A stretch of 64,000 bases of DNA from Xenopus tropicalis (taxonomy: Eukaryota > Chordata > Amphibia > Anura > Pipidae). Location: positions 140,550,006 through 140,614,005 of the forward strand of contig NC_030681.2 of assembly GCF_000004195.4 (NCBI RefSeq). The letters are read 5' to 3'. Position numbers and translations under genes: made by a program. Positions 22,503 through 32,700 of this stretch are shown here, one piece after another. The notes below the pieces were generated by a model. The model was not told the origin of the DNA. It saw nothing but the letters and a program-made list of their open reading frames with translations, and made no database searches. Position 1 is the stretch's first letter; each line of letters begins with the position of its first letter.

Positions 22503-22985
22503 GCAGGCACGGATTTATGACAAGGCCACAGACGCCCGGGCCTAGGGCGGCAGAAATTTAGGGGCGGCATGCTGGCTAGCAGCAACTGAATTTTTTTCAC
22601 GTTCGGAGCAGTGGGGTCTAAGCACACTGAAGTTTTCTACATGTCCTGTCCCCAGTACTCCAAGTGTGAGTTAAATGGATGTGCTAGACAAATCTCCCTG
22701 TTCGCGGGCGACTAATCTCCCCGAGTTGACATCCGAGAGCCATCAGTTGCCATCCCACCGGCGAACATGTAAGTTGCCGGTGGGATGGCACACGCGGCGG
22801 CGCGATTTCGGCAAATCGCCAAAAATGCCTCGCGAGGCAACTTTGGCGATTTGCCAAAATCGCCTGCACAGCGAGTACCATCCCACCGGCGACTTACATG
22901 TTCGCCGGTGGGATGGTAGTTCGGGGAGATTAGTCACCCGTGACAAGGGATATTTGTCGCGGGCGACTAATCTCCCCGTGTGCCA
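22503..22985. mobile_element. GC-rich multi-level palindrome (MITE)
   Basis: CCATCCCACCGGCGAACATG at 22751 is mirrored at 22898-22917, and CAAATCGCCAAA near 22813 is mirrored near 22850. GCGGGCGACTAATCTCCCCG occurs at 22705 and 22960 in the same direction, with inverted CGGGGAGATTAGTCACCCG at 22922. The GGGGAGATTAGTC terminus recurs at 63297. A spurious 180-codon open frame runs through it. Confidence 0.7.
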
Positions 22986-23032
22986 GAGCCCTAACTGGTC
23001 ACTGAACTATCCTGCATCAGTGTATAGTACAG

Positions 23033-23352
23033 ATATGGGATCCATTATCTGGAAACCCATTATCCAGAAAGCTCTGTATTATGGGATGGCCATCTCCCAT
23101 AGACTCCATTTTAAAAAAATGATTACATTTTGTAAAACTGATTTCCTTTTTCTCTGTAATAATAAAACAGTAGCTTGTTTTTCATCCCAAATAGGACACA
23201 GTTTATCTTTATTGTAGACAAAATCCTATTCAGTTTATCTAATGTTTAAATATTTTTTAAGTTCACAACAGTATGGAGATTCAAATTATGGAGACCTATT
23301 ATCTGGAAGACCCCAGGTCCTGAGCATTCTGGATAACAGGTCCCATAGCTGT
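23033..23352. mobile_element. ACAGGTATGGG-family element, single-unit copy
   Basis: ACAGATATGGGATCC ... ATTATCCAGAAAGCTC at the left and GAGCATTCTGGATAACAGG then TCCCATAGCTGT at the right. It holds about one diverged copy of the 113-bp monomer, so it shows the unexpanded form. Confidence 0.75.
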
Positions 23353-23581
23353 AATAACCTTAAGCCGTGTATGTTTTATTAACATTATGAATCATGTGAT
23401 GCGGTTAGAGTTCTGTGCCATATGATAACTATAAACCTTGAATGCAGGGAAATGTATTTGGGGAGCCTAAATGCTATGACCCACCCCCTTACAGTGAGCA
23501 GGGTTCAACCCAGTCTTGGAGCATATTATAAAGCAATGTACTTTAAACAACTTGCAGGCTCACTGTAATGTAAAGTTTTAC

Positions 23582-23775
23582 CTCCAAGCTCAGAAAACCT
23601 CCATCGTGAGCTGCAGTAACCTGTGGCGCAGGCTCAAACCATTCACAGGATTTTCCCAGCAAGTTCTTTAATGTTTTCACAGAGGACACTGTCAAAGAAC
23701 CGGAGCAGCGAGCCAAAATTACAGCATTATCCGCCCACCAATTTATATCTGTCAGCGGATAATAGGATTCTTTAT
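23582..23775 (-). CDS. nbas: nbas exon 7 of window: INWWADNAVILARCSGSLTV
   Basis: A 194-nt exon that completes the split aspartate and adds 64 codons; acceptor CTTTCCTCAG, donor GTAAAA. Peptides INWWADNAVILARCSGSLTV, SSVKTLKNLLGKSCEWFEPA and PQVTAAHDGGFLSLE follow the human sequence nearly residue for residue (about 383-447). The WW-AD-ARCSG core is a hallmark of NBAS and belongs to the last part of the propeller module. A TA-flanked MITE with a G-rich minisatellite begins about 130 bp upstream of this exon, inside the preceding intron. Confidence 0.97.
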
Positions 23776-23903
23776 CTGAGGAAAGACATCAAAAAAAGAA
23801 GTGTTGAGTAAGAAGGAAACGTAAAGTCACTATATAAAAGGTGACAGATCCTTATACCATTAGAATGCAATAAGGGAGAAAAGGGGCCCTATTTTCAAAT
23901 ATA

Positions 23904-24703
23904 CCGTATTTTTCGCTGTATAAGACGCACTTTTTCTTCCCCAAAACTTGGGGGGAAAAGTTGGTACGTCTTATACGGCGAACTGTCTTCCTCTCTGTGC
24001 CGTGGCTCTCTGCCGCATCCTCGCTTTTATAAGGTTGCGCCCGTGCGTACTGACGTCACACGCACAGGGCGCAACCTTATAAAAGCACAGAAGCAGCTGG
24101 GAGCCGCGGCACAGAGAGAAGACATCACGGGAGCCGGAGGCCGGTGGGGGTAGGTTAGGGGGGAAATGGAAGGTGCTTGGGGACCCTGGGGGAAGATGAA
24201 GAATGCTGGGGGTGCCGTGGGGGAGCTGGAGGATGCTTGGAGGCCCTGGGGGACGCTAAAGGATACTTGGGGGGGGCCCTGGGGGAAGCTGAAGGTTACT
24301 TGGGGGGGCCCTGGGGGAAGCTGAAGGATACTTGGGGGGGCCCTGGGGGAAGCTGAAGGATACTTGGGGGGCCCTGGGGGAAGCTGAAGGATACTTGGGG
24401 GGGCTGGGGGAAGCTGAAGGATACTTGGGGGGGGGGGCTGGGGGAAGCTGAAGGATACTTGGGGGGGGGCCTGGGGGAAGCTGAAGGATACTTGGGGGGG
24501 CCCTGGGGGAAGCCGAAGGATGCTTGGGGGGGGCCCTGGGGGAAGCCTCATTATGTGCGAGCCCAGAGACAATTAACTTTATACAGTTGTTATAAAATAT
24601 TTTACTACAGTATTTGGTTCAGAATCTTTTTTTTCTAGATTTTCCTCCTTTAAAATTGGGTGCGTCTTATATTCCAGAGCGTCTTATAGGGCGAAAAATA
24701 CGG
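23904..24703. mobile_element. TA-flanked MITE (CCGTATTTTTCGC ends) with minisatellite
   Basis: TA dinucleotides flank inverted ends CCGTATTTTTCGCTGTATAA and TTATAGGGCGAAAAATACGG. TA duplication suggests a Tc1/mariner-type origin. The centre is a G-rich array (24140-24545). A second family member is at 31879-32482. Confidence 0.8.
24140..24545. repeat. G-rich minisatellite, about 35-40 bp unit
   Basis: About ten units of GGGGAAGCTGAAGGATACTT plus a run of 5-9 G and CCCT. G-runs of four or more occur every 10-20 bases on the plus strand, so quadruplex formation is possible. On the minus strand it gives a low-complexity Pro-rich open frame that is not a gene. Confidence 0.9.
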
Positions 24704-25057
24704 TACATTCTGATTATGAACTGGTTTCAGGGCAACACAAAAAGGACAATTGCTGGCTATTTCGGCCACCCAAATTTTACCGTGCTGATTGTCTACTGAA
24801 ACAAAATAAAATTCTAAGCAAAAAAAGAAAGAAGAAGAAATGTTTGGATGGTGTAAAACTGAAGAACAGACATGTATGTTCTGGGTAAAAAACAGCATAT
24901 AGAATAATATCTTTATTTCTGACACCAGTCCGAATGTAAAAAAAAAAACGAAAAAGAAAAAAAAATTGCATCCTTCAAAGAAACCAATTTTCTCCAGGGT
25001 CACCACCGCATCAAGAACTCAATACCAGCAAGGCCCCGCGCTCAAATTCTAATTTAC
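24704..25057. other. Intron between the MITE and nbas exon 6
   Basis: AT-rich with A-runs at 24815-24840 and 24938-24965; no gene. Confidence 0.5.
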
Positions 25058-25121
25058 CTTTCATCTTTTTTCTCTTTTCCACTGAAGTCCTCCAATCAGG
25101 GTTGATCTCATCATAGCCGGG
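25058..25121 (-). CDS. nbas: nbas exon 6 of window: PGYDEINPDWR
   Basis: A 64-nt exon: 21 codons plus the first base of a split aspartate, acceptor ATGTTTAAG and donor GTAAAT. It encodes PGYDEINPDWR and TSVEKRKKMK. Human NBAS has PGYDDLNPDWR and LSTEKRKKIK at the same place, about residues 362-382. The basic EKRKK run is a linker after the propeller blade. The acceptor has a purine just before AAG and only a moderate pyrimidine tract, but the match and phase leave little doubt. Confidence 0.94.
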
Positions 25122-27191
25122 CTTAAACATAAAAATAATACAATAAGTCAAATGATAGGAGTTGGGGGGGAAAAAAATACTACTCTAACTATGATGAACA
25201 TCTCACTTCAGTGAAGGATACTAGATATGAAATTGTGGCCTTTAAAAGCAAATGTACTTATTTATAACTAATAGCTAGGGTTTACATCACTATATTTTCT
25301 TATAACCAGGCTGTAACATATACTGTACGCTCCTAGCATTCTGGGCACACACGCACCATTCCTTTGTATAAATACAGATATACAGAACCACAATAAAATT
25401 TTACTTTGCAGAAGCAAACCAAAAAATGTCTCCATATGGAATAAAATCAACAATAGTCATAATGGCCCTACGTTGAGAAGCAATATGGCAGCTACACATC
25501 AAATTTGAAGCGATCGGTGCACTTAATACTGATGATATTAAAGGAGAAGGGTAAATGTGATTAAATAGTGATATCTCCTAGAATCCACCAGAGAAACTGA
25601 CACCTTGGACCCACTCTTACAGAAATTAGTTATAGAAAGTGCCCACTGTAAAAATTAGGATGGCATAGGCCGAGGCCCACTATGACCCTGCCCACAAATA
25701 GATCTTCTCATAGTTTGGTTGCCCAGTCCGACCCTGAAACTGAAGGCCTTGCTCATATAAAAAAAGACATACTAAGGGGCACATTTATCAAAAACTTGAA
25801 TGTTCGATATTTATTAGGTGCAAAAAATCCAAAAACTCAAATGTGAAACTTTGGCATCTAGTTATGAAAAAGTCAATGGTCCTAGGAAAAATTAAGCCAT
25901 TTTTTCAATTCGAGATTTTCAAGTTTTTGCTTTTTTTTTTATTTTGTAAACTCATAAATTCAAGGTGTTTGATTTTTTTTTTTATTTAAGTAAATTTTTC
26001 ATATTTGGATTTTTTTGGAATAAATAAACAAACATTCAAGATTTTTTTTTGTAAAAAATTGAAATAGAAAGAAAACTCTCAAATTCCCAAACGCGAAAAT
26101 TGATAAATAAGCCCAATGATGTTTAGTGCTGAAACAAGACTCACTAGGCCTGAGAGGCAAAATGAAACAAATACCAAATGGTGTATATTCAACTTCATTA
26201 ATTTAGTAGCCTCCCAGAGCGCTCAGGAGTAACAAATGATGTATGAGAAAAACATATATATTACACTAATGTGTATAATAATGGGAGAGGATTATCTAAA
26301 TAGCATTCATAAATGTGTCTCTACTTGCATGTTGCATGAATGTGGCTTTCAGCTGATGTTACAAATGACAAATTAGCAAAACTAAAAAAGGCAGGCAAGT
26401 CATTATGGGTAATCAGAAAATGAATGGATTTTGGGTACATGCCACATTTATCTGATAAATCTCAGGACACAAGCATAACCCAATTATGCCCCATTCATTT
26501 ACAGATAGAGTCACAGATCATCAATCTTTTCGGAAGCCTAAATTACTTTACAAAGAGCCTCCAGAACAGAAATCTGCTGTATTTCCTTACACACCTTAGA
26601 GTAGACATTAGAATATTAAGCACTAAGGGATTTCATTAGCATCTTTATAGGGCAAACAAATCCTCTAGTAAACAGTTCCTTCATTTAATCCACTTGTGTC
26701 ATAAAGAATTGTTATGCCAAAACCCCCCATGATCCTACATCTGCTTTGTTCTACTGGTCAGTCAGTGGACCCTATATACCCATTGTAGCCACTGGAGTTA
26801 TTCTTGGATTATAAGATGTTGGCCCATTGCTGCTGTGCCCAGTGAGCTGAAGACAGCGGTAATTCCACAGCAGGCTGACTCTACAGACATATATCTTCGA
26901 GGAAGTGCGTGGCCACGAAACGTGTCAGACCTCTGTGCTGTTTAACAGATGTACAAATAAAGATGGATGCTTTTACACGTTGAATGGAGCAGTGAATTCG
27001 TTGTGAGCTGCTGATATTGATTGTTTGCTGGTGTTGTCTCCTTTAGCAACGGACTCGGGGCAGGAGCACATTTGAGCTTTGATTATACAATGAATTCAGG
27101 TATCTCTCCCTTTTTGAATTAGCAGTCTTGGGACGCAACCAAACCACACTTTACGAGCGGAGAGAGTTAAAATTAGCATCTACAAATATTA
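25122..27191. other. Intron with eroded MITEs
   Basis: 25780-26115 has left end GGGGCACATTTATCAAAAA and a right end TTGATAAATAAGCCC, an eroded GGGGCACATTTA-family MITE with T-rich arms. 25590-25740 resembles the CAGGGTTGGACTGG family. 26896-26926 is treated separately. 26160-26880 otherwise looks unique. Confidence 0.5.
26896..26926 (+). ncRNA. Degenerate hammerhead-like motif
   Basis: TTCGAGGA, then GTG/CAC able to pair around CGTGGC, then GAAACGTGTC. This resembles CUGANGA - stem II - GAAAC - GUC but with a damaged first box. AATAAA follows at 26956-26963, as in other Penelope-like 3' ends. Homology is inferred from pattern only. Confidence 0.35.
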
Positions 27192-28140
27192 TGGGGCCCA
27201 TTTATCAAAGTCTGAATTTCGAACTTCTAAAAGTACGATACTAAAAATCCGTACTAAATCCGATATTTTCTGATGTGCACTAAAAGCGTGAAAATTTTGC
27301 ATCGTTGACGAACGAAAATATCGTGGTATGATCCAAAGTTATGAAATTTTGGTATCCGAACGATCATAAATGGCGTGAAAACCTTTCATACTTTGAACCT
27401 TCAGTGCATGATTTCGGAAGCCTCCCATAGGACTCAATGGCACTCTGCAGCTCCAACCCGGCCCAAGGAAAGCCTCCCATAGGGCTGAATGGCAATCTGC
27501 AGCTCCAACCCGGCCCAAGGAAAGTCTCCCATAGGGCTCAATGGCACTCTGCAGCTCCAACCCGGCCCAAGGAAAGCCTCCCATAGGGCTCAACGGCACT
27601 CTGCAGCTCCAACCTGGCCCAAGGAAAGTCTCCCATAGGGCTCAATGGCACTCTGCAGCTCCAACCCGGCCCAAGGAAAGTCTCCCATAGGGCTCAATGG
27701 CACTCTGCAGCTCCAACCCGGCCCAAGGAAAGCCTCCCATAGGGCTCAATGGCACTCTGCAGCTCCAACCTGGCCCAAGGAAAGCCTCCCATAGGGCTCA
27801 AAAGCACTCTGCAGCTCCAACCTGGCCCAAGGAAAGTCTCCCATAGGGCTCAATGGCACTCTGCAGCTCCAACCCGGCCCAAGGAAAGTCTCCCATAGGG
27901 CTCAATGGCACTCTGCAGCTCCAACCCGGCCCAAGGAAAGCCTCCCATAGGGCTCAATGGCACTCTGCAGCTCCAACCCGGCCCAAGGAAAGTCTCCCAT
28001 AGGGCTCAATGGCACTCTGCAGCTCCAACCTGGCCAAAGGAAAGTCTCCCATAGGGCTCAATGGCACTCTGCAGCTCCAACCTGGCCCAAGGAATATCAC
28101 CATACCGAAGCTTGAATGAATCTGAAACTTTCGTACTCGT
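27192..28140. mobile_element. Foldback MITE (GGGGCCCATTTATCAAAG end) with expanded core
   Basis: Left arm starts GGGGCCCATTTATCAAAG and continues through CGTTGACGAACGAAAATATCG. A related arm in the opposite direction lies at 40568-40795. The core has expanded into the 52-bp array at 27418-28100. The right arm is short and eroded. Confidence 0.6.
27418..28100. repeat. 52-bp minisatellite, about 13 units
   Basis: Unit: CTCCCATAGGGCTCAATGGC then ACTCTGCAGCTCCAACCC then GGCCCAAGGAAAG, repeating every 52 bp from 27418. Variants are single substitutions (T/C at AAAGTC versus AAAGCC). Single copies of the same unit occur in reverse orientation near 52845-52890, in the centre of a foldback MITE. Confidence 0.95.
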
Positions 28141-28149
28141 TGCAACAAA

Positions 28150-28265
28150 TTCGATTTTGCAGAGAGAGGGGAACATACACGTCTCGTAGATCATGCCTGG
28201 CTGGAATTGAGCCTAGGACCACAGAACTGCAAGGCAGCAGCGCTAACCACAGCACAATTAAGGCC
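28150..28265 (-). mobile_element. tRNA-derived SINE fragment
   Basis: The minus strand reads TGTGCTGTGGTTAGCGCTGC ... CTTGCAGTTCTG ... GGCTCAATTCCAGCCAGGCA, with an A-box-like TGGTTAGCGCTG and a B-box-like GGCTCAATTCC at tRNA spacing. It is followed by GTGTATGTTCCCC and CTCTCTGC, as in vertebrate tRNA-SINE bodies. Truncated, no tail visible. Confidence 0.6.
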
Positions 28266-28765
28266 TGGTTAAACCAAACCAAGCACCCTTACATGCCCAG
28301 TTTTAGTATGCCAGCTATACTTGACTGGGAAGATTCTAAATCTTGACGCCGGAGGACTCCATAAAAATGGTGTAAAATCCAGAAAACGGTAAAATCCAGG
28401 GACATAAATTCAGTTTTTCTACTGTACATAAACTGTTTAAAATATAAATGCATTTTCCTACATATTTTAATATACAAAACTAAAATAAGAATTCACTATA
28501 TTCCAGTGACAATCTAGATTTAAAGGCTTTGGGTATGACAGCTAATTCGCAAAGTCAGAATCCACCAGAGATTTGCAGTTTGCCTTTATTAGAGCTCGTA
28601 AGATAGGATTTTTATCTCAGTGAAATGTTTCTGTCATGTGGTTACACTAATACCATTACACTTAGGGAGAGCAAAAATACACACAGATCTACCCAATGTT
28701 ACTTATGCAAATGAGAAGCTCCTCTACAGGGACTGGAACATTTAGCTATTTAGCATCCATTACAG

Positions 28766-29037
28766 CAGGGATTCCAAACCTTTTTCACTTGTGAGTAATA
28801 CTCAGATGTAAAAAGTGTTGGGGAGCCACACTAGCATAAAAAATGTTTTATGCATGCCAAATAAGGGCTGTGATTGGCTGTTTGGTAGCCCCATGTGGAC
28901 TGCTGGCCTGCAGGAGGATTTGCTTGGAGGGAAACTGTGTCTCCAAAACTTGCCTCCAAGCAAAAGATTTAGAAATGGCACCTACTTTGGGGGCCACTGG
29001 GAGCAATGTCAAAGGAGTCACTGGTTGGAGATCACTG
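28766..29037. mobile_element. hAT-type MITE with 8-bp duplication
   Basis: CAGGGATTCCAAACC to GGTTGGAGATCACTG, flanked by CATTACAG at 28758-28765 and 29038-29045. Same family as 1588, 5720 and 6937. Confidence 0.9.
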
Positions 29038-29227
29038 CATTACAGGGTGCAGTTACTGACACAGAACGTAACAGAGAATCCTGAAAGTATTCAGCAACAG
29101 CATCCAATGAAATTACAAGCCCCTTGTGTTAATCCATCACGTTTGGTTTGGTTTCAGGTGTGTCTTCATTTACAAATACATCACTTTTTGTAATGTTTCA
29201 AATAATAATAACTACATTAAAACCTTA

Positions 29228-29665
29228 TTAAAGGAGAAGGAAAGGCATTTTGGCATTTTACTGCCAATACATTTGCCACATTAGTGCCTCCTAGAACACT
29301 ATATTTATTCTGCAGAAAGCTTTACTATACCTGAGTAAACAGCCCTAGAAGTTTCCTCAGATTGCTTAAAGAAGCAGCTGCCATTTTAGCTTGGTCTCAG
29401 TAGCCTCCGAGCTGCAGCTCTAGCTGCTGGTGGCTCAGATCACACATTCTGATGGGAAATGGAGTTTATTCTTATGCATTCTTATGGAAGGGGGAGCAAA
29501 AAAGGGAGGGAGAGAGGAGAGAGCTGCACAGACTCCAGCTGGGAATGAAGGATTTTTCTGAGAAAGGAGTTCTGATACCGAAGAGCATGTTTACACAAAA
29601 TAAGACAAGAAATCCTGTGTTTCTTTTGATTGCTTACTTAGTTTTTACCTTTCCTTCTCCTTTAA
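29228..29665. mobile_element. TTAA-flanked MITE
   Basis: TTAA at 29228-29231 and 29662-29665; ends AGGAGAAGGAAAGG and CCTTTCCTTCTCCT. Related incomplete copies lie at about 39310-39749 and 53620-53818. Confidence 0.8.
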
Positions 29666-29838
29666 ATCCTCCTACTGTGTATTGGTATTGTACTGTTTGG
29701 TGATAAAATACATATTGGGCCTTGACAGTAAATGCTCAGAGTGAGTAAAAAAAAAAAATCAGTGGGCCCCATACCTGCTTGGAGTCCGTGTAACATTTGT
29801 GTGGCATGAGTAAAAGAAAACCTGTCAGAATGGAGATC

Positions 29839-30047
29839 CAGGGTTGGACTGGGTGGTAAAGGCACACCAGGGCTGCCGCCCAGGGGCCGTGCACCCCCCA
29901 AGGTGCCCCCACCAGCCGTGTCCCCCACAGGGGCCTTCGCCGCGCTCCCTAACCCCCCTAACAGGGGCCCCAGCCACTGCCCGACGTCCTCCCCTGATAG
30001 CTCATAAGTGAAACGCATTAGGGGCCCCCCGGCCCAGTCCGACCCTG
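29839..30047. mobile_element. hAT MITE with perfect 8-bp duplication
   Basis: CAGGGTTGGACTGGG to GGCCCAGTCCGACCCTG with TGGAGATC on both sides (29831-29838 and 30048-30055). It is GC-rich. Related to the element at 10623. Confidence 0.9.
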
Positions 30048-30584
30048 TGGAGATCTGAATGGCAAATGACTGAGCCGCTTCTTCTTGTGCACTTCCTCTC
30101 AGTGTGTGTCTGTGTCTCCATTCCTTCAGCAAAGTATTACAGGTTATAGGATCCATTATCCAGAAACTCATTATCCCTGTACTTGTATTTACTATTCTCA
30201 TTTTTAATGTTGGCTCCTAATTACACAGCAGCCTTTGTAATATGTTATTGCTGTGTTTAGCGCTCCGTGGCCTTCTTACCAAACCCCCTGCTGCTAAATG
30301 AAGAGAGCAACGGAAAACATTTATATTCGAATATTAAAAAAAAAAGTTTTCCTGTAACTGTGTCCTGCAAATATAAACTTCACTTTTGGTTTGTGTATTG
30401 CATAGATGGTGGGTAGTGGGAATAAAGCCTTTAGGATTAGGGGACTTTGCCTCACAAGGCAATTCCTATAACCAGAAATGGCACATGGCGGGGGATATCA
30501 CTTAAAACATGGGGACATGGGGGTAGGTTACTTTTTAAAATGAACATATTTTATAGGGGTATAAATAAACTTTAAATAAACTAG

Positions 30585-31020
30585 TATGATGTAGATATTG
30601 ATATTCTGAGACAATTTGCAATTGGTCTTAATAATTTATTTTCAGTGGTTTTACAGTTTTTTTTTTTCAGTTACTGCTTTTTGTTCAGCAGCTTTCAAGT
30701 TTGGGTTTTTCCACAATGATCTGGTTGCTAGGATCTTATTTAATTTAGCAACCAGCCAGCAATATGAATAGAAAAGGGACAGAATCATAAGAGAAGTAAT
30801 GAAAAGTAGCAATAACAATAAAACTGTAGCCTCACAGAGCAATCGTTTTTGGATACTGGGGTCAGTGACCCCCATTTGAACACTAGAAATCAGCAAAAGA
30901 GGAAGGCAAATAATTCTTAAACTATAAAAAATGAATAATGAAGACCAATTGCAAAGTTTCTAGGAATAGGACTTTCTCTAAAATACTAAGAGTTAACTCA
31001 AAGTTGAATGATTCCTGTGA
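30585..31020. mobile_element. T2-type MITE copy
   Basis: Contains ATTCTGAGACAATTTGCAAT, GTTCAGCAGC, TCTGGTTGCTAGG and the reverse block CTAGCAACC-like sequence, as at 8490, 47815 and 63360. The ends are eroded. Confidence 0.6.
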
Positions 31021-31400
31021 CATGTGACATTGCTACGCACATACTATTACTGATGATGTCACTCTGCCCTGTTTATATAGTGATGGCCGAGTGCTTTATA
31101 CAGGTTATTGAACTCCCAGGTGTCTTCTCATATTCTCATATTTTACAACAGGGGGTACATTATTTGTTATGATACACACGTTCCAGTGAGTCACGTAAAA
31201 GAAATGACATCACTAAGCCCCAATTATAACTGATGACATCACTAAGTACGGTTTATAAGGATATAATTTGCAGGATATTCATGGCTCTTGTGTATTACAA
31301 AGATATATTTTATGTTGTTTATGACTCTTGCATGCAGGCTCTAATAGCCCCAAACAGACAGACTATCACAGTTTCCCTTTAATATGTGGTCAGGTATGTG
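31021..31400. repeat. Dispersed repeat shared with 60.1-60.4 kb
   Basis: Shares TGATGTCA and AACTCC-AGTG motifs and ATATTTTACAACAGGGGGT-ACATTATTT with 60140-60380. The boundaries are not clear. Confidence 0.5.
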
Positions 31401-31730
31401 TGTGGGAAAAATAAACACAAAAACATTTATTTTTATAAGTTCAGTGTATATGCACCTAGTCCAACTGAATGAACCCATGTTTATTAAAGTATACAGCTTT
31501 CCATATTGATCTGGAGGCACCAGTATAAACAGGCACGTGACCTGTTATCCAGAATGCTCGGGACTTGGGGTTTTCAGAATAAGGGATCTTTCTGTAATTT
31601 GGAACTCCATAACTTCAGTCTACTAAAAAAGTAAACGATTCAATAAACCCAATGGGATTGTTTTGATTCAGATAAGGACTAATTATATCTTGGTTGGGAT
31701 CAAGTACAAGGTACTGTACTGCTTTATTAT

Positions 31731-32587
31731 TACAGGTATGGGACCTATTATCCAGAATGCTCGGGACCTGGGGTTTACCAGATAAGGGATCTTTCCGTTA
31801 TTTGGATCTCCATAACTTAAGTCTAAAAATCATTTAAATATTGAATAAACCCAAAAGGAATGTTTTTGTCTCCAATTACCATATTTTCCGGCGTATAAGA
31901 CGACCCCGTAAAATCCATGCTAAAGTCGGGGGTCGTCTTATACGCCGGTACTTGCTTGCAGGGCCCAGACGATCAAAGGGGGCCCGACCGTGATACAATT
32001 TTTAAGTACGGGCCCCCTTTAAAGCGTTACAGGCTTATTGGTGATCAGCGGTTAATTTTATTGGTTGTACTCCGTGTGTACGCGTGACGTCAGCACGCAT
32101 GGGGCGCAACCTAATAAAAGAGCAGCTGCAGCAGCAAGACAGGGGACACAGCCGGACGCAGCAGGCGAGCAGGAGGGGTGGTGGAGGACGCTGGGGGGAG
32201 CTGAAGTATGTCGGGGAGGATGTTGGGGGGAGCTGGATGATGTTGGGGAGGATGCTAGGGGGAGCTGGATGATGTTGGGGAGGACGCTAGGGGGAGCTGG
32301 ATGATGTTGGGGAGGACACTAGGGGGAGCTGGATGATGTTGGGGAGGACACTAGGGGGAGCTGGATGATGTTGGGGGAGGACGAGCTTTAGGACACTGCG
32401 AGTGGGAGCTTGACGATATTTTAACTAAAAAAGTTGGGGGTCGTCTTATACGCCCAGTCGTCTTGTACGCCGGAAAATACGGTAATTATATCTTTGTTTA
32501 TAATGGAGTCTATGGGAGATGGCCTTTCCATAATTCTGAACTTTCTGGATAACGGGTTTCCGGATAAGGGATCCCATACCAGTGCAG
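31731..32587. mobile_element. Second ACAGGTATGGG element, nested
   Basis: Left TACAGGTATGGGACC ... ATTATCCAGAATGCTC; right GAACTTTCTGGATAACGGG ... GGGATCCCATACCAGTG. It is inserted in the monomer region of the outer copy and is itself split by the TA-flanked MITE at 31879-32482. Confidence 0.75.
31879..32482. mobile_element. TA-flanked MITE, innermost of three
   Basis: Ends CCATATTTTCCGGCGTATAA and TTGTACGCCGGAAAATACGG, with TA at 31877-31878 and 32483-32484. Its core has an array of 33-36 bp units (GGGGGAGCTGGATGATGTTG, GGGAGGACACTA) at 32190-32390, related in sequence to the array in the family member at 23904. Confidence 0.82.
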
Positions 32588-32700
32588 ACAAAAAGGAAAT
32601 AATTTAAAAAAATAGAGTTGATTACAATGAAGTCTATGGGAGATGGTCTTCCTGTAATTCTGGATAAAGGGCTTCCGGCTAAGGGATCCCACACCTATAC

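Larger units (their letters stand above)
31527..32700. mobile_element. ACAGGTATGGG-family element interrupted by a second copy
   Basis: The outer copy begins near GACCTGTTATCCAGAATGCT and runs through GGTTGGGATCAAGTAC (the 113-bp monomer in reverse) to 31730. It resumes at 32588 with AGGAAATAATTT and ends TTCCGGCTAAGGGATCCCAC. A second copy fills the gap. The outer left terminus is eroded. Confidence 0.7.

Noticed and set aside
22675..23217. 180-codon plus-strand open frame
   Set aside because: It runs through a palindromic MITE and an ACAGGTATGGG element; no protein motif, no splice context.
24027..24572. 181-codon minus-strand Pro-rich open frame
   Set aside because: Translation of the G-rich minisatellite; low complexity is dictated by the array.
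27339..28194. Repeat-containing minus-strand frames with a 17-residue repeat
   Set aside because: The 52-bp unit is not a multiple of three, so frames shift; a by-product of the minisatellite.
28150..28265. Functional tRNA gene
   Set aside because: A- and B-box-like words are present, but no acceptor stem pairing and the body matches a SINE; better read as a SINE fragment.
29662..30201. 179-codon minus-strand open frame
   Set aside because: It covers a hAT MITE and a T2-like end; composition follows the GC-rich repeat.
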